DNA of 49,948 nt from Variovorax sp. GTDB taxonomy: Bacteria; Pseudomonadota; Gammaproteobacteria; Burkholderiales; Burkholderiaceae_C. The position numbers were made by a program, and so were the translations under genes. Position 1 is the stretch's first letter; the number at the start of each line of letters is the position of its first letter. Location of the stretch: assembly GCA_025352265.1 (NCBI GenBank), contig JANXTS010000024.1, forward strand, positions 1 through 49,948, in the 5' to 3' direction. Shown here piece after piece: positions 9,448 through 18,478 of this stretch. The notes below the pieces were generated by a model. That model had not been told where the DNA came from and did no database searches. It saw only the letters and a list, made by a program, of their open reading frames with translations.

Positions 9448-10853
9448 ATCAGGCGCTTTTCGCCGCGGACGCCCTGCTTCCCGGAGGGTGGACACGCAAC
9501 GTCCGTCTCACATGGGATGCGGCCGGTGACATTACGCAGGTGCAACACGGCGCCCAGCCCTTGGCGGGTTGCCCGGTCGCCAAAGGCCCGCTCATACCCG
9601 GCATGCCCAACCTTCATTCGCATGCCTTCCAGCGCGCTATCGCCGGCCTCACGGAATTCCGCGGCCAAAGCGCCGACGGACAGCAAGACAGCTTCTGGAG
9701 CTGGCGAACCTTGATGTATCGCTTTGCGCTGCGGCTCGACCCGGCGCAAATGGAGGCCATCGCGCTTGGCCTGTACGTCGAAATGATCGAAGCTGGCTAC
9801 ACCTCGGTCTGTGAGTTTCACTACGTTCACCACGGGGCCAACGGCCGCCCGTACGCAGACGACGCCACGCTCGCGCTCGCCCTTATGCGTGCAGCGCAAC
9901 ATGCCGGCATCGGCCTGACCTTGCTGCCCGTGCTGTATCAGACAAGCGGCTTTGGCGGCACTGGGCCGAGCGAAACCCAGCGCCGCTTCATCCGCTCGAC
10001 CGACTCGATGTTGCAACTTCTCGAACGCCTCAAGCCGCTCTGCGATGCACAAGGCGTGCGGCTCGGCCTCGCACCGCATTCGCTGCGTGCCGTGCCGCCC
10101 GAAGGCTTGCGTGAAGCGCTTGCCGGACTCGATGCCATAGACGCCACCGCACCCATCCACATCCACATCGCCGAGCAGACCAAAGAGGTCGACGACTGCA
10201 TCGCCTGGAGCGGGCAGCGTCCGGTCGCCTGGCTGCTCGACCATGCCGACGTGAATGCGCGCTGGTGCCTCGTGCATGCGACGCACATGGATGCCGACGA
10301 GTACAGGCGTGCGGCCGGCAGCGGCGCCGTGGCAGGGCTGTGCCCGACGACCGAAGCCAACCTCGGCGACGGCATCTTCGACCTGCCGGCATGGCGTGCG
10401 GCGGGTGGTGCATGGGGCATCGGATCGGACAGCCACATCTGCGTCAACGCCGCCGAAGAGTTGCTGTTGCTCGAATACAGCCAGCGCCTTGCCACGCGCC
10501 AGCGCAACGTCATCGCCGACACCGCACAACCGCATACCGCCACCGCGATGACGCTCGCCGCAGTGCAGGGTGGCGCGCAGGCGTCAGGCCGCTTGGCTGC
10601 GGGACGCAGCGCAGGTCTCGCCGTCGGTCAACGCGCCGACTTCGTGGTGCTCGATGCAGCGCATCCATCGCTCGCCGGTCTCGGCGCCGCCGACATGCTC
10701 TCGTCGCACGTCTTTGCCAGCCATCGCACCAGCGCTATCGATTCGGTGTGGATCGGCGGCGAACAGCGCACGAACAAAGGTCGTCATCTTCTTCACGACA
10801 GTGCCGCGGCAGGCTTCGTCGCTGCGCGCGCGCAACTGCTTTCGACAACGTAG
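9444..10853 (+). CDS. hutF: Formimidoylglutamate deiminase
   Basis: HutF converts N-formimino-L-glutamate to N-formyl-L-glutamate and ammonia, the marker of the five-step (Pseudomonas-type) histidine pathway. The GTG at 9444 overlaps the hutI stop; the reading frame upstream of it is the hutI 3' end and is not credible protein. The 469-residue product shows [15 protein letters not shown] with the HxH metal motif, the [12 protein letters not shown] segment, CLVHATHMD and the [14 protein letters not shown] segment with the late metal-site aspartate. It sits just ahead of hutG, which uses its product. Confidence 0.95.
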   Translation: MNQALFAADALLPGGWTRNVRLTWDAAGDITQVQHGAQPLAGCPVAKGPLIPGMPNLHSHAFQRAIAGLTEFRGQSADGQQDSFWSWRTLMYRFALRLDPAQMEAIALGLYVEMIEAGYTSVCEFHYVHHGANGRPYADDATLALALMRAAQHAGIGLTLLPVLYQTSGFGGTGPSETQRRFIRSTDSMLQLLERLKPLCDAQGVRLGLAPHSLRAVPPEGLREALAGLDAIDATAPIHIHIAEQTKEVDDCIAWSGQRPVAWLLDHADVNARWCLVHATHMDADEYRRAAGSGAVAGLCPTTEANLGDGIFDLPAWRAAGGAWGIGSDSHICVNAAEELLLLEYSQRLATRQRNVIADTAQPHTATAMTLAAVQGGAQASGRLAAGRSAGLAVGQRADFVVLDAAHPSLAGLGAADMLSSHVFASHRTSAIDSVWIGGEQRTNKGRHLLHDSAAAGFVAARAQLLSTT

Positions 10854-10858
10854 GCCCG

Positions 10859-11680
10859 ATGACAGCCATGACCTTCGTCACCGACCACCCGCCGTTCCGC
10901 TTTCGCCAGGGAACGCGCCCTCTGCTGATCTCGATGCCGCATGTGGGCACTCATGTTCCACCAGCATTGGCAGCGCGTCTGACGGAAGAGGCGCGCCAAG
11001 TGCCCGACACCGACTGGCACCTCGAACGTCTCTACGACTTCGCCGATGAACTCGGCGCGTCGGTGCTCGTTGCCACGCATTCGCGCTACGTCATCGACCT
11101 CAACCGCTCGCCCGATGGCGCCAGCCTGTATCCCGGCCAGAGCGTCACCGGGCTGTGCCCGATCGACACCTTCGACGACACGCCCATCTATGCCGTGGGC
11201 GACCTGCCTGACGATGCCGAAATGGGCGGCCGGCGCGAAGCGATTTGGGAGCCCTATCACCGGCAGTTGCAATCCGAACTTGTACGACTGAAGGCGGCGC
11301 ACGCGAACGTCGTTTTGTGGGACGCGCATTCGATCCGCTCCCACCTGCCGCGCTTCTTCGATGGCAAGCTGCCCGACCTTAATCTGGGCACCGCCGACGG
11401 CACGAGCTGCAGCGAAGCGCTTGCATCGACGCTGCTGGCCATTGCGCAGTCGGCACCGTCTTACACGGGTGTGTTGAACGGTCGCTTCAAGGGCGGCTAC
11501 ATCACTCGCAAATATGGCGATCCGGCCGCGGGCGTGCACGCGGTGCAACTTGAGATGACCCAGTCCAGCTACATGCAGGAAACGCTGCCGTTCAACTATC
11601 TGCCCGAAGCAGCTGCCGGCGTGCTGCCTCAAGTTCGGCAGATGCTCAACGCGGCGCTTGAGTTCGCCCTGAAACGCTAG
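10859..11680 (+). CDS. hutG: N-formylglutamate deformylase
   Basis: HutG hydrolyses N-formyl-L-glutamate to formate and glutamate, ending the pathway. The 273-residue protein belongs to the N-formylglutamate amidohydrolase family: ISMPHVGTHVPP near the N-terminus, DTDWHLERLYDF, the arginine-bearing DLNRSP segment, LWDAHSIRSHLPRFF, and GRFKGGYITRKYG. I place the start at the ATG at 10859, six bases after the hutF stop; ATG 10868 is a near alternative. The frame is open far upstream but overlaps hutF on the same strand and is not credible. This is the last gene of the hut run. Confidence 0.94.
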   Translation: MTAMTFVTDHPPFRFRQGTRPLLISMPHVGTHVPPALAARLTEEARQVPDTDWHLERLYDFADELGASVLVATHSRYVIDLNRSPDGASLYPGQSVTGLCPIDTFDDTPIYAVGDLPDDAEMGGRREAIWEPYHRQLQSELVRLKAAHANVVLWDAHSIRSHLPRFFDGKLPDLNLGTADGTSCSEALASTLLAIAQSAPSYTGVLNGRFKGGYITRKYGDPAAGVHAVQLEMTQSSYMQETLPFNYLPEAAAGVLPQVRQMLNAALEFALKR

Positions 11681-11760
11681 GGGCATCGAGCGGGCAACGA
11701 AAGCCTGGTGGTGGCGCGAGATACCGTCTCGCTGTCAATCCACCGCACAGGAAAAAATGT

Positions 11761-12594
11761 ATGCCGATGATCAAGGTTGCCATCGAGGCGAATCACCCCG
11801 TCGAAATTCACTACGAAGACTATGGCGTTGGTAAGCCTGTGGTCTTGATTCATGGTTGGCCGTTGAGCGGTCGTTCCTGGGAGGCGCAGGTGCCTGCGCT
11901 GATCAAGGCCGGTTACCGCGTCATTACCTACGACCGACGTGGCTTCGGCACCTCCTCGCAGCCTTGGGCCGGCTATGACTACGACACGTTCGCGGCGGAC
12001 CTGGACGCCGTGCTGACGCAGCTAGAGCTGCACGGCGTAACGCTGGTCGGCTTTTCAATGGGCGGCGGTGAAGTTGCCCGTTACATCGCGAAGTTCGGCA
12101 CCGCGAGAATTGCCAAGGCAGTCTTTGCTTCCGCTGTGACGCCGTACCTTTACAAGTCGGCCGACAACCCTGAAGGCGGCCTTGACGACGCAACGATTGC
12201 GGGATTTCAAAGCGGTGTGGAGAGTGACCGACTCGCTTTCCTGGATGCGTTCACTGAAAACTTCTTCAAGGCCGGTGACAAGGTTCAAGTCAGCGAGAGC
12301 CAGCGGGTGTACGCGCGAAACATCGCGGCTTTCGCGTCACCCAAGGGAACGCTGGATTGCGTTGCCGCCTTCGGTCGCACGGACTTCAGGGCCGACCTGG
12401 AAAAGATCAAGGTGCCCACGTTGGTCATTCATGGCGATGCCGATGCGATCGTGCCGTTCGAAGTGAGCGGCGCGCGCACGCATAAGGCGATTGCCGGGAG
12501 CCACCTCACTCTGATCAAGGGCGGCCCGCACGGGGTGAATCTCTCGCACGCTGCGGAATTCAACAAAGCCCTGCTGGAGTTCTTGGCAGGCTGA
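11761..12594 (+). CDS. Alpha/beta hydrolase, non-heme chloroperoxidase/esterase-like
   Basis: A 277-residue alpha/beta-hydrolase. The oxyanion-hole segment is HGWPLSGRSW. The nucleophile is Ser99 in the elbow GFSMGG, the acid is in the GDADAIVPF loop, and the histidine lies in GPHGVNLSHA. The arrangement matches the cofactor-free chloroperoxidase/arylesterase group, whose halogenation reaction in vitro is usually regarded as a side activity. No signal peptide is present. AGGAAAA lies just upstream of the start. It stands alone between hutG and the first metH piece, with an 80-base gap before it, and shows no functional link to either. Physiological substrate unknown. Confidence 0.88.
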   Translation: MPMIKVAIEANHPVEIHYEDYGVGKPVVLIHGWPLSGRSWEAQVPALIKAGYRVITYDRRGFGTSSQPWAGYDYDTFAADLDAVLTQLELHGVTLVGFSMGGGEVARYIAKFGTARIAKAVFASAVTPYLYKSADNPEGGLDDATIAGFQSGVESDRLAFLDAFTENFFKAGDKVQVSESQRVYARNIAAFASPKGTLDCVAAFGRTDFRADLEKIKVPTLVIHGDADAIVPFEVSGARTHKAIAGSHLTLIKGGPHGVNLSHAAEFNKALLEFLAG

Positions 12595-12620
12595 GTTACA
12601 GGCATTCGAGTCCCGGTTCC

Positions 12621-12626
12621 TACAAT
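12621..12626 (+). promoter_or_regulatory. Candidate -10 element next to the first metH piece
   Basis: TACAAT at 12621-12626 is a good -10 hexamer and lies only eight bases before the ATG at 12634. Transcription starting at the usual distance would give an almost leaderless mRNA, and no Shine-Dalgarno sequence is seen before this ATG. The -35 match (TTACAG, 12596-12601, 19-base spacing) is weak. Confidence 0.35.
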
Positions 12627-12633
12627 TCGCTGC

Positions 12634-13689
12634 ATGAAGCCTCTCGTCTACACCCGCGGCCAGGCATTGCCTGGCATCCTCGCCCAGCGCATCGCCATCC
12701 TCGATGGTGCGATGGGCACGATGATCCAACGCTTCAAGCTCAACGAAGCGCAGTACCGCGGCGAGCGCTTCAAGGACTTCGAGCGCGACGTCAAAGGCAA
12801 CAATGAGTTGCTCTCGCTGACTCGGCCCGATGTCATTCAGGACATCCACGAAAGCTATTTGGCCGCGGGCGCGGATCTGATCGAAACCAATACCTTCGGC
12901 GCCACCACCATCGCGCAGGAGGACTACAAGATGGCGCACCTGGCGCGCGAGATGAACCTCGAATCCGCCAAGCTGGCCCGCGCCGCCTGCGACAAGTTCA
13001 GCACGCCCGAAAAGCCGCGCTTCGTGGTGGGCGCACTCGGCCCGACGCCCAAGACGGCCAGCATCAGCCCCGATGTGAACGACCCCGGCGCACGCAATGT
13101 CGACTTCGAATCGTTGCGGGCTGCCTATTACGAGCAGACCGAAGCGTTGGTCGAAGGCGGTGCCGACGTGATCCTGGTCGAGACCATCTTCGACACGCTC
13201 AACGCCAAGGCCGCGCTCTTTGCAGTCGACGAGTATTTCGACAACAGCGGTGAGCGGCTGCCGTTGATCATCAGCGGCACGGTGACCGATGCATCGGGCC
13301 GCATCCTGAGCGGGCAAACCGTGACCGCGTTCTGGCACAGCATCCGGCATGCGCAGCCGCTGGCCGTCGGCCTCAACTGCGCGTTGGGCGCTGCGTTGAT
13401 GCGCCCCTACATCCAGGAGCTGGCCAAGGTCGCGGGCGATACCTTCATTAGTTGCTACCCCAACGCCGGCTTGCCCAATCCGATGAGCGAAACTGGCTTC
13501 GACGAGACGCCCGATGTCACGTCGCGGTTGTTGCACGAGTTTGCGGCTGATGGGCTGGTCAACATCGTCGGTGGCTGCTGCGGCACCACGCCCGACCACA
13601 TTTTCGCTATCGGCGAGGCGGTGGCACCACTGCACGGACGCGCGCTGCGCACCACGTTCTATCGCGAAGCGGCCGGCGTCGCAGGCTGA
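12634..13689 (+). CDS. metH: Methionine synthase, homocysteine-binding module (MetH N-terminal piece)
   Basis: A 351-residue homocysteine S-methyltransferase domain equal to the first module of cobalamin-dependent MetH. It starts with [15 protein letters not shown]. The three zinc cysteines are visible: Cys249 in GLNCALGA and Cys315/Cys316 in [11 protein letters not shown]. The substrate-region motif ETNTFGAT is present. The remaining modules (folate, B12 and reactivation) are encoded separately at 18583-21360, so the enzyme is split into two polypeptides that must assemble to pass the methyl group from methylcobalamin to homocysteine. Unlike the second piece, it has no riboswitch. It could in principle serve another methyl donor, but the split partner makes the MetH role most likely. 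Confidence 0.93.
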   Translation: MKPLVYTRGQALPGILAQRIAILDGAMGTMIQRFKLNEAQYRGERFKDFERDVKGNNELLSLTRPDVIQDIHESYLAAGADLIETNTFGATTIAQEDYKMAHLAREMNLESAKLARAACDKFSTPEKPRFVVGALGPTPKTASISPDVNDPGARNVDFESLRAAYYEQTEALVEGGADVILVETIFDTLNAKAALFAVDEYFDNSGERLPLIISGTVTDASGRILSGQTVTAFWHSIRHAQPLAVGLNCALGAALMRPYIQELAKVAGDTFISCYPNAGLPNPMSETGFDETPDVTSRLLHEFAADGLVNIVGGCCGTTPDHIFAIGEAVAPLHGRALRTTFYREAAGVAG

Positions 13690-13882
13690 GTCGGCGCCCC
13701 CTGCGCAAACCCGGCGCGCTTTTGTGAAGCACAGATAAAGCTTGCGCTACAAACGCAACGGCCGTGCACGCGCTCGCGCTGCGCCGCGTTGATCGACAAG
13801 CGGATCGGCTGCAACAAGCGGCGCGGGCCGATTGACAACCCTTCGGCCGCCGACCTACCCTGAACCTGCACAAGGACTCGAC

Positions 13883-14668
13883 ATGAACAAGACAAACGCA
13901 CAGCGATGGATCGGCATCGGCGCCCTCGCGCTGCTTCTTCCGGTCGCAGCCGCTGCGCAGCAAGCCTTCACGCGCGGGCCCGTGAACTTGCGCGCTGGCC
14001 CTTCGGGTGACTACCCGGCCGTGGCCCGACTCGGTCCGGGCCAGCCGCTCGACGTGATCGGCTGCACCAATGGTTATGGATGGTGCGATGTCGTGTTGCC
14101 CGACGAACTGCGCGGCTGGGTCGCGGCCCAAAGCCTCGACTACGCCTACGAAGACCAGCGGGTGCCGCTGGCTACCTACGGCGCCAGTATCGGCATCCCG
14201 ATCGTAGGCTTCGCGATCGGCAACTACTGGGCCAACAACTACCGTGACCGTCCCTGGTATGGCGACCGCCGTTACTGGGGCAATCGACAGCCGCCGCCAG
14301 TGCAAGGTTGGCGGCCGGAGCGGCCGCCCGAACCGGGCTGGCGCCCGAATCCGTTTCCAGGTGGCGGTGGCGGAGGTGGCTATGGTCCGGGCTTCGGCCC
14401 CGGCTATGGCCCTGGCCCCGGCTATGGCCCTGGCCGTCCGGGCAATCCCAACTTCGGCGGGCCCGGTGGCGGTCAGCCTCCCGGCTACCGGCCACCCGGC
14501 GGGAACTTCAACCCGCCGCAGCAGGGGTTTCGTCCCCAACCGATGCCGCAGCCCATGCCGCAGCCCGGCTTTCGTCCGCTGCCGGGCGTCGGGCTCCAGC
14601 CGTCGCCGCCGCCAGCCCCATCCAACGTACAGCCGCGCAGCAATGGCGCCCAGAAGGACGGCCCCTGA
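13883..14668 (+). CDS. Secreted SH3-domain protein with Gly/Pro-rich tail
   Basis: A 261-residue exported protein. Residues 1-25 form a signal peptide ending ...PVAAAAQQA. Residues about 30-85 are a bacterial SH3 (SH3b) domain (VNLRAGPSGDYPAVARLGPG, then YGWCDVVLPDELRGWVAA). Residues about 100-125 form a short hydrophobic stretch (GASIGIPIVGFAIGNYW). From about residue 140 the chain is low-complexity Gly/Pro/Tyr/Gln, with repeats of YGPG- and PQPMP-like units. SH3b domains in exported proteins often bind cell-wall peptides. AAGGA precedes the ATG at 13883. An upstream in-frame ATG at 13832 would bury the signal peptide and is rejected. Function otherwise unknown. Confidence 0.8.
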   Translation: MNKTNAQRWIGIGALALLLPVAAAAQQAFTRGPVNLRAGPSGDYPAVARLGPGQPLDVIGCTNGYGWCDVVLPDELRGWVAAQSLDYAYEDQRVPLATYGASIGIPIVGFAIGNYWANNYRDRPWYGDRRYWGNRQPPPVQGWRPERPPEPGWRPNPFPGGGGGGGYGPGFGPGYGPGPGYGPGRPGNPNFGGPGGGQPPGYRPPGGNFNPPQQGFRPQPMPQPMPQPGFRPLPGVGLQPSPPPAPSNVQPRSNGAQKDGP

Positions 14669-14696
14669 CCTGACCCGCAGCGACCTCGCTCGCTGC

Positions 14697-15581
14697 TCAT
14701 CCGCGGCGCCGCATCAGATTGACGAAGCGGCTCGCTCCCAAGCCGAGCGGCCGCTCTTTCGACCACACCACGTCGACCCACAGGTCCAGTCCGTTGCTCA
14801 GGTTCTCGAAAGGGATCTCGACCAGCGCACCGGCCGCCACGTGAGGGAGCACGACGTTGCGTGGCAGCCAACCCCAGCCCAATCCGGCAGTGATCAGGCT
14901 CAGCGCTGCTAGCGCGTTATCGGTGCGCCAGGTGTCCCGCGCGTAGACGAAGCGCGGGTCGCTGGTGGCCAGGTCGCGACCCGCGACGACGATTTGCCGC
15001 GTCGTGATGAGATGCTGTTCGCGCAGCCGCCCGCCGGCCTGCGCCAGCACGGGGTGCGTCGGCGCGATCACCGCGACCATCGTCTCGCTGCTCACTTCCT
15101 GAAAACCCTCCCGGCCGTCCAGGCTGGGCCGCTCGAACACCAGCGCCAGTTGCGCGCGGCCGGTGTGCAACATGTCGAGCGCATCGGCTTGCGGTGCCGC
15201 CAGTACTTCGACTTCGAGCAAGGGATGCTCTTGCGCCAGCGTTGCGAGCGCGGCGCTCCACGGTGCCGCGAGCAGCTCGGGCGCGATGGCCAGCGTGAGT
15301 CGATGTTCAAGGCCTTGCGTCAGCGAAAGCGCTTGAACCTGCAGTTGCCGCAGTTGCGTGGCCAACAGCCGCGCTTGCGGCTCCAGCGACCGTGCCGCTG
15401 CGTTGGGCCGTGGCTCGCGGCCCGTGCGGATGAACAGTGGCAAATCTAGCTCGGCTTCGAGGTTGGCGATCGCCATGCTGACGGCCGACGGCACGCGGCC
15501 CAGAGCCCGCGCCGCAGCCGAAAACGAGCCTTTGTCTATCACCGCCAGAAACACTTCGACGCTGTCGCTCGACCAAGCCAT
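14697..15581 (-). CDS. LysR-family regulator, divergent from a PACE efflux gene
   Basis: A 294-residue LysR-type transcription factor. Residues about 5-65 form the helix-turn-helix (FLAVIDKGSFSAAARALGRVPSAVSMAIANLEAELDLPLF in two helices), followed by a linker helix and a periplasmic-binding-protein-like effector domain from about residue 90. It is transcribed away from the PACE transporter at 15654. This arrangement is common for PACE genes, as with AceR/AceI of Acinetobacter, so it probably activates that transporter in response to a small amine-like compound (inference). A palindrome in the intergenic space (15616-15648) is a candidate binding site. Confidence 0.9.
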   Translation of the reverse strand: MAWSSDSVEVFLAVIDKGSFSAAARALGRVPSAVSMAIANLEAELDLPLFIRTGREPRPNAAARSLEPQARLLATQLRQLQVQALSLTQGLEHRLTLAIAPELLAAPWSAALATLAQEHPLLEVEVLAAPQADALDMLHTGRAQLALVFERPSLDGREGFQEVSSETMVAVIAPTHPVLAQAGGRLREQHLITTRQIVVAGRDLATSDPRFVYARDTWRTDNALAALSLITAGLGWGWLPRNVVLPHVAAGALVEIPFENLSNGLDLWVDVVWSKERPLGLGASRFVNLMRRRG

Positions 15582-15615
15582 GGCGCTGCACCTGTCAGTT
15601 GAGTTGAAGGTAGAT

Positions 15616-15648
15616 GACTTTATATGTCAGCGCGTAGAACATAAAGTC
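15616..15648. promoter_or_regulatory. Inverted repeat between LysR and PACE genes, candidate operator
   Basis: GACTTTAT (15616-15623) and ATAAAGTC (15641-15648) are perfect 8-base arms around a 17-base spacer. The AT-rich element stands out in a GC-rich region. It fills the short divergent space and ends five bases before the PACE start codon, so the protein bound there could control both genes. Confidence 0.55.
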
Positions 15649-15653
15649 GTCGC

Positions 15654-16103
15654 ATGCAAGGAATCAAACGCCGCGTCGTCTACATCACCCTCTATGAAGG
15701 GATCGCCATCGTGGCCGCGAGCGTCGGGCTCGCGCTGATGTCTGGGCAGGGCCTCGGTCACTCCGGCGCTCTGGCGGTGGCCGCTTCGGTCATTGCGGTG
15801 CTTTGGAACCTGGCCTTCAATGCCATCTTCGAGCGCTGGGAATCGCGGCAATCCGTGCGCGGGCGCAGCATCAAGCGCCGCATTGCCCATGCCGTCGGCT
15901 TCGAGGGCGGCTTGCTCGCGTTTCTGGTGCCGATGTTCGCCTGGGCGCTCGGCGTGAGCCTGCTGGAGGCGCTGGTAATGGACTTGGGGCTGGTCGTGTT
16001 CTTCCTCGTCTACACCTTCGTCTTCAACTGGGGCTTCGACACCGTTTTCGGTCTGCCTGCATCTGCTGCAACGCCTTCCACGAGCGTTGTCCAGCCAGCC
16101 TGA
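15654..16103 (+). CDS. PACE-family efflux transporter
   Basis: A 149-residue inner-membrane protein with four predicted helices arranged as two tandem bacterial transmembrane pair units. The first unit begins RRVVYITLYEG and the second RRIAHAVGFEG. The acidic residue Glu15, needed for proton coupling in AceI, is at the same position. NLAFNAIFERWE and FVFNWGFDTVFG are the conserved ends of the two repeats. Family members export chlorhexidine and other biocides or short polyamines, driven by protons. Substrate here is unknown. No ribosome-binding site is visible before the ATG; the upstream bases are occupied by the palindrome shared with the divergent LysR gene. Confidence 0.9.
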   Translation: MQGIKRRVVYITLYEGIAIVAASVGLALMSGQGLGHSGALAVAASVIAVLWNLAFNAIFERWESRQSVRGRSIKRRIAHAVGFEGGLLAFLVPMFAWALGVSLLEALVMDLGLVVFFLVYTFVFNWGFDTVFGLPASAATPSTSVVQPA

Positions 16104-16153
16104 GCCGGGACCCAGGCCCAAGTCCGAGTTGCCCCGCGTGCAACACTCGCCCG

Positions 16154-18427
16154 ATGTCATCTTTGGAATGGGCCGCATCGGCCTTGCAGGCGTTCGACGG
16201 GGCGGTGAAGGCGAGCGAAGGATTTCGCAGTCGCGCGGGACAGCGGCGCATGGCCGAACAGGTAGCGCTTACGCTGAGCGCCGCCACGCTCGGCAAAGCT
16301 GAAAAGACCGGCGCGGACGACAGCGACGAGGCGGTGCGCGCCATCGCCGTGATTCAGGCCGGCACAGGCGTCGGCAAGTCGCTGGCCTATTGCGCGCCCG
16401 CCATCGCGCTCGCCTTGGCACGCAACACGCGCGTGATGATTTCCACCGCTACCGTGGCGCTGCAGGAGCAACTGGTCAACAAGGACTTGCCGGCGCTGGC
16501 TGCGCTGCTGCCCGAACCGTTTCGTTTCGCACTCGCCAAGGGCCGTGGTCGCTATGTGTGCAAGTTGAAGCTCGAACGCCTGACCGGCATTGCATCGATG
16601 GAGGGCGACGACAACGCAGAGCACGGAGATCAGGGCGAGGAGGGCGACACCTTCGAGGACGATCTGTTCGCCGATGAAGAGGCCGGCGATGCCGCGTCAC
16701 GCGCAATACGCCCGCCGCACGAGGTCGCGGCGCGTCTTCAGTTCTATGCCGGCATCGCGCAGGCGCTGAGTCGCGGCGCGTGGGATGGCGACCGCGATTC
16801 GCTGGACGCCCAACCTGCCGCCGACCTCTGGGCACCGATGGCGGCCGACGCTGCGTCCTGCACCGGCAAGCACTGCCCGTCGTTCAACGGCTGCGTCTAC
16901 TACGAGCGCCGCAAGACGCTGGTCGGCGCGCAGGTGATCGTGGTCAACCATGATCTGCTGCTGTCGTCGCTGGGCAATCGCCTGCTCCCCGAGGTCGACA
17001 ACTGTCTGCTCATCCTCGACGAGGCGCACCACCTGCCTGCCACTGCGCTCGCGCAGTTCGCCTGTCGCATGGACCTGGGTCGCCACGCCTGGGCCGAGCG
17101 CTTGGCACAGCGTGCAGTCCGAGTCGGCGTGCGGCTTGAAGTCACAGAGGTGGCCGACATCCCGATGCATGCCTCGCAGATGCGACAGGCGTTGCAGCAG
17201 GTCGAGCGGCTGGTGATGGAGCTGTACGGAGAAGCGCTGCGCGCCGATCTCGCGAGCGGCACCGATGCAGGCGGCCGCTCGGGTCGCGAAACGGCCCGGG
17301 TTCGGTTGCCGCTCGGCCAACTCCCCGAGGCGTTGCAGGGACCGCTCGGCCGGGTGGCGCACCACGCAGCCGGGTTTCTGGACGCATTGCGTGTCATCGC
17401 GAGCGCGCTTCGCGCCGAAATGCGCGAGCAGCCCGCGCTCGCCCGGCGGCTGTCCGCCATGTACGCCCAACTCGGCGCGCTGGCCCCGCGGCTCGAACAA
17501 ACGCTCGACACCGCTCAACTGCTGCTGCGCGATGCAATGCCCGGTGCAGCACCGGTTGCCAAGTGGTTCACGCTTCAGGTCGATGGTGACCTGGCCACGC
17601 TACAAGCCCACGCGAGCCCTCTGTTGCCCGGTGCGACATTGCGCAACAACCTGTGGAACAAGGTGCGCGGGGCCGTGCTCACATCGGCCACGCTCACCAG
17701 TTGCGGCCGCTTCGATTTCTTCTTGCGCGAGTCGGGCCTGCACGGTCTGCACGACGAGGGCGTCGCGACGACGCTCGAAGTGCCCAGCCCGTTCGACTAC
17801 GCCACGCAAGGCCGATTGATCGCCGTCGAGACGCGGGCCGACCCGCGCGAAGCTGCCGCCTATGTCGCCGAGATGGTCAAAGCATTGATGCGCGATCTGG
17901 CCGATGTGCGTCACGGAGCGCTGGTGCTGTTCACCTCACGCGAGCAGTTGCGCATGGCGGTCGAGGCGCTGACGCTTCGACTCAAGCCCATCGTGCTGCT
18001 GCAGACTGCGATGCCGCGTCAGCAGTTGATGGCGACGCACCGCCATCGTGTGGCCGAAGGCCTGCCGTCGATCATCTTCGGTATGCAGTCGTTCGGCGAA
18101 GGGCTGGACCTGCCGGGCAAGCTGTGCGAATCCGTCTTCATCGCCAAGCTGCCCTTCGCATCGCCCGACGATCCGGTGAGCGAAGCCCGCGCCGAGTGGC
18201 TGCGCACCATCGGGCGCGACCCCTTTACCGAGCTGGTGGTACCGGCGACTGCCATCCGTCTCGCCCAATGGGTGGGTCGCGCGATCCGCAGCGAGGACGA
18301 TCGGGCGAGCGTGTACTGCTATGACCGGCGGCTGGTTCGTACGTCTTATGGGCAGCGGTTGCTGCAGGGTTTGCCCGCGTTTGCGCTGACAACTGTGCGT
18401 GCGGGGGATGTGGCGGCGGTCGTCTGA
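16154..18427 (+). CDS. dinG: DinG/XPD-type ATP-dependent DNA helicase
   Basis: A 757-residue superfamily 2 helicase with Walker A (AGTGVGKS), DEAH box (LILDEAHH), and the C-terminal motifs FGEGLDLPG and QWVGRAIRSEDD. Four cysteines, Cys136, Cys236, Cys241 and Cys247, have the spacing of the XPD/DinG [4Fe-4S] cluster. Between the first and second is a very acidic stretch at about 149-180 (GDDNAEHGDQGEEGD and onward). The ATG at 16154 starts MSSLEWAASALQAFDGAV. The frame remains open into the PACE gene upstream, but that is not protein-like. DinG enzymes unwind forked DNA, D-loops and R-loops in damage repair. It lies between the two metH pieces without an obvious functional link. Confidence 0.92.
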   Translation: MSSLEWAASALQAFDGAVKASEGFRSRAGQRRMAEQVALTLSAATLGKAEKTGADDSDEAVRAIAVIQAGTGVGKSLAYCAPAIALALARNTRVMISTATVALQEQLVNKDLPALAALLPEPFRFALAKGRGRYVCKLKLERLTGIASMEGDDNAEHGDQGEEGDTFEDDLFADEEAGDAASRAIRPPHEVAARLQFYAGIAQALSRGAWDGDRDSLDAQPAADLWAPMAADAASCTGKHCPSFNGCVYYERRKTLVGAQVIVVNHDLLLSSLGNRLLPEVDNCLLILDEAHHLPATALAQFACRMDLGRHAWAERLAQRAVRVGVRLEVTEVADIPMHASQMRQALQQVERLVMELYGEALRADLASGTDAGGRSGRETARVRLPLGQLPEALQGPLGRVAHHAAGFLDALRVIASALRAEMREQPALARRLSAMYAQLGALAPRLEQTLDTAQLLLRDAMPGAAPVAKWFTLQVDGDLATLQAHASPLLPGATLRNNLWNKVRGAVLTSATLTSCGRFDFFLRESGLHGLHDEGVATTLEVPSPFDYATQGRLIAVETRADPREAAAYVAEMVKALMRDLADVRHGALVLFTSREQLRMAVEALTLRLKPIVLLQTAMPRQQLMATHRHRVAEGLPSIIFGMQSFGEGLDLPGKLCESVFIAKLPFASPDDPVSEARAEWLRTIGRDPFTELVVPATAIRLAQWVGRAIRSEDDRASVYCYDRRLVRTSYGQRLLQGLPAFALTTVRAGDVAAVV

Positions 18428-18465
18428 CCAAACCCTCACGCGGCATCGACGATCCGAAAGCCGCC

Positions 18466-18471
18466 TAAAAT
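18466..18471 (+). promoter_or_regulatory. Candidate -10 element upstream of the SAH riboswitch
   Basis: TAAAAT at 18466-18471 would start transcription near 18478, exactly ahead of the riboswitch aptamer that begins at about 18481. I see no convincing -35 hexamer. Confidence 0.4.
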
Positions 18472-18478
18472 TGGCACT

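Noticed and set aside
13690..13882. Possible small RNA or regulatory element between metH piece 1 and the SH3 gene
   Set aside because: Only GC-rich sequence with no stable paired structure or riboswitch signature that I can support; the AAGGA before 13883 is the only signal.
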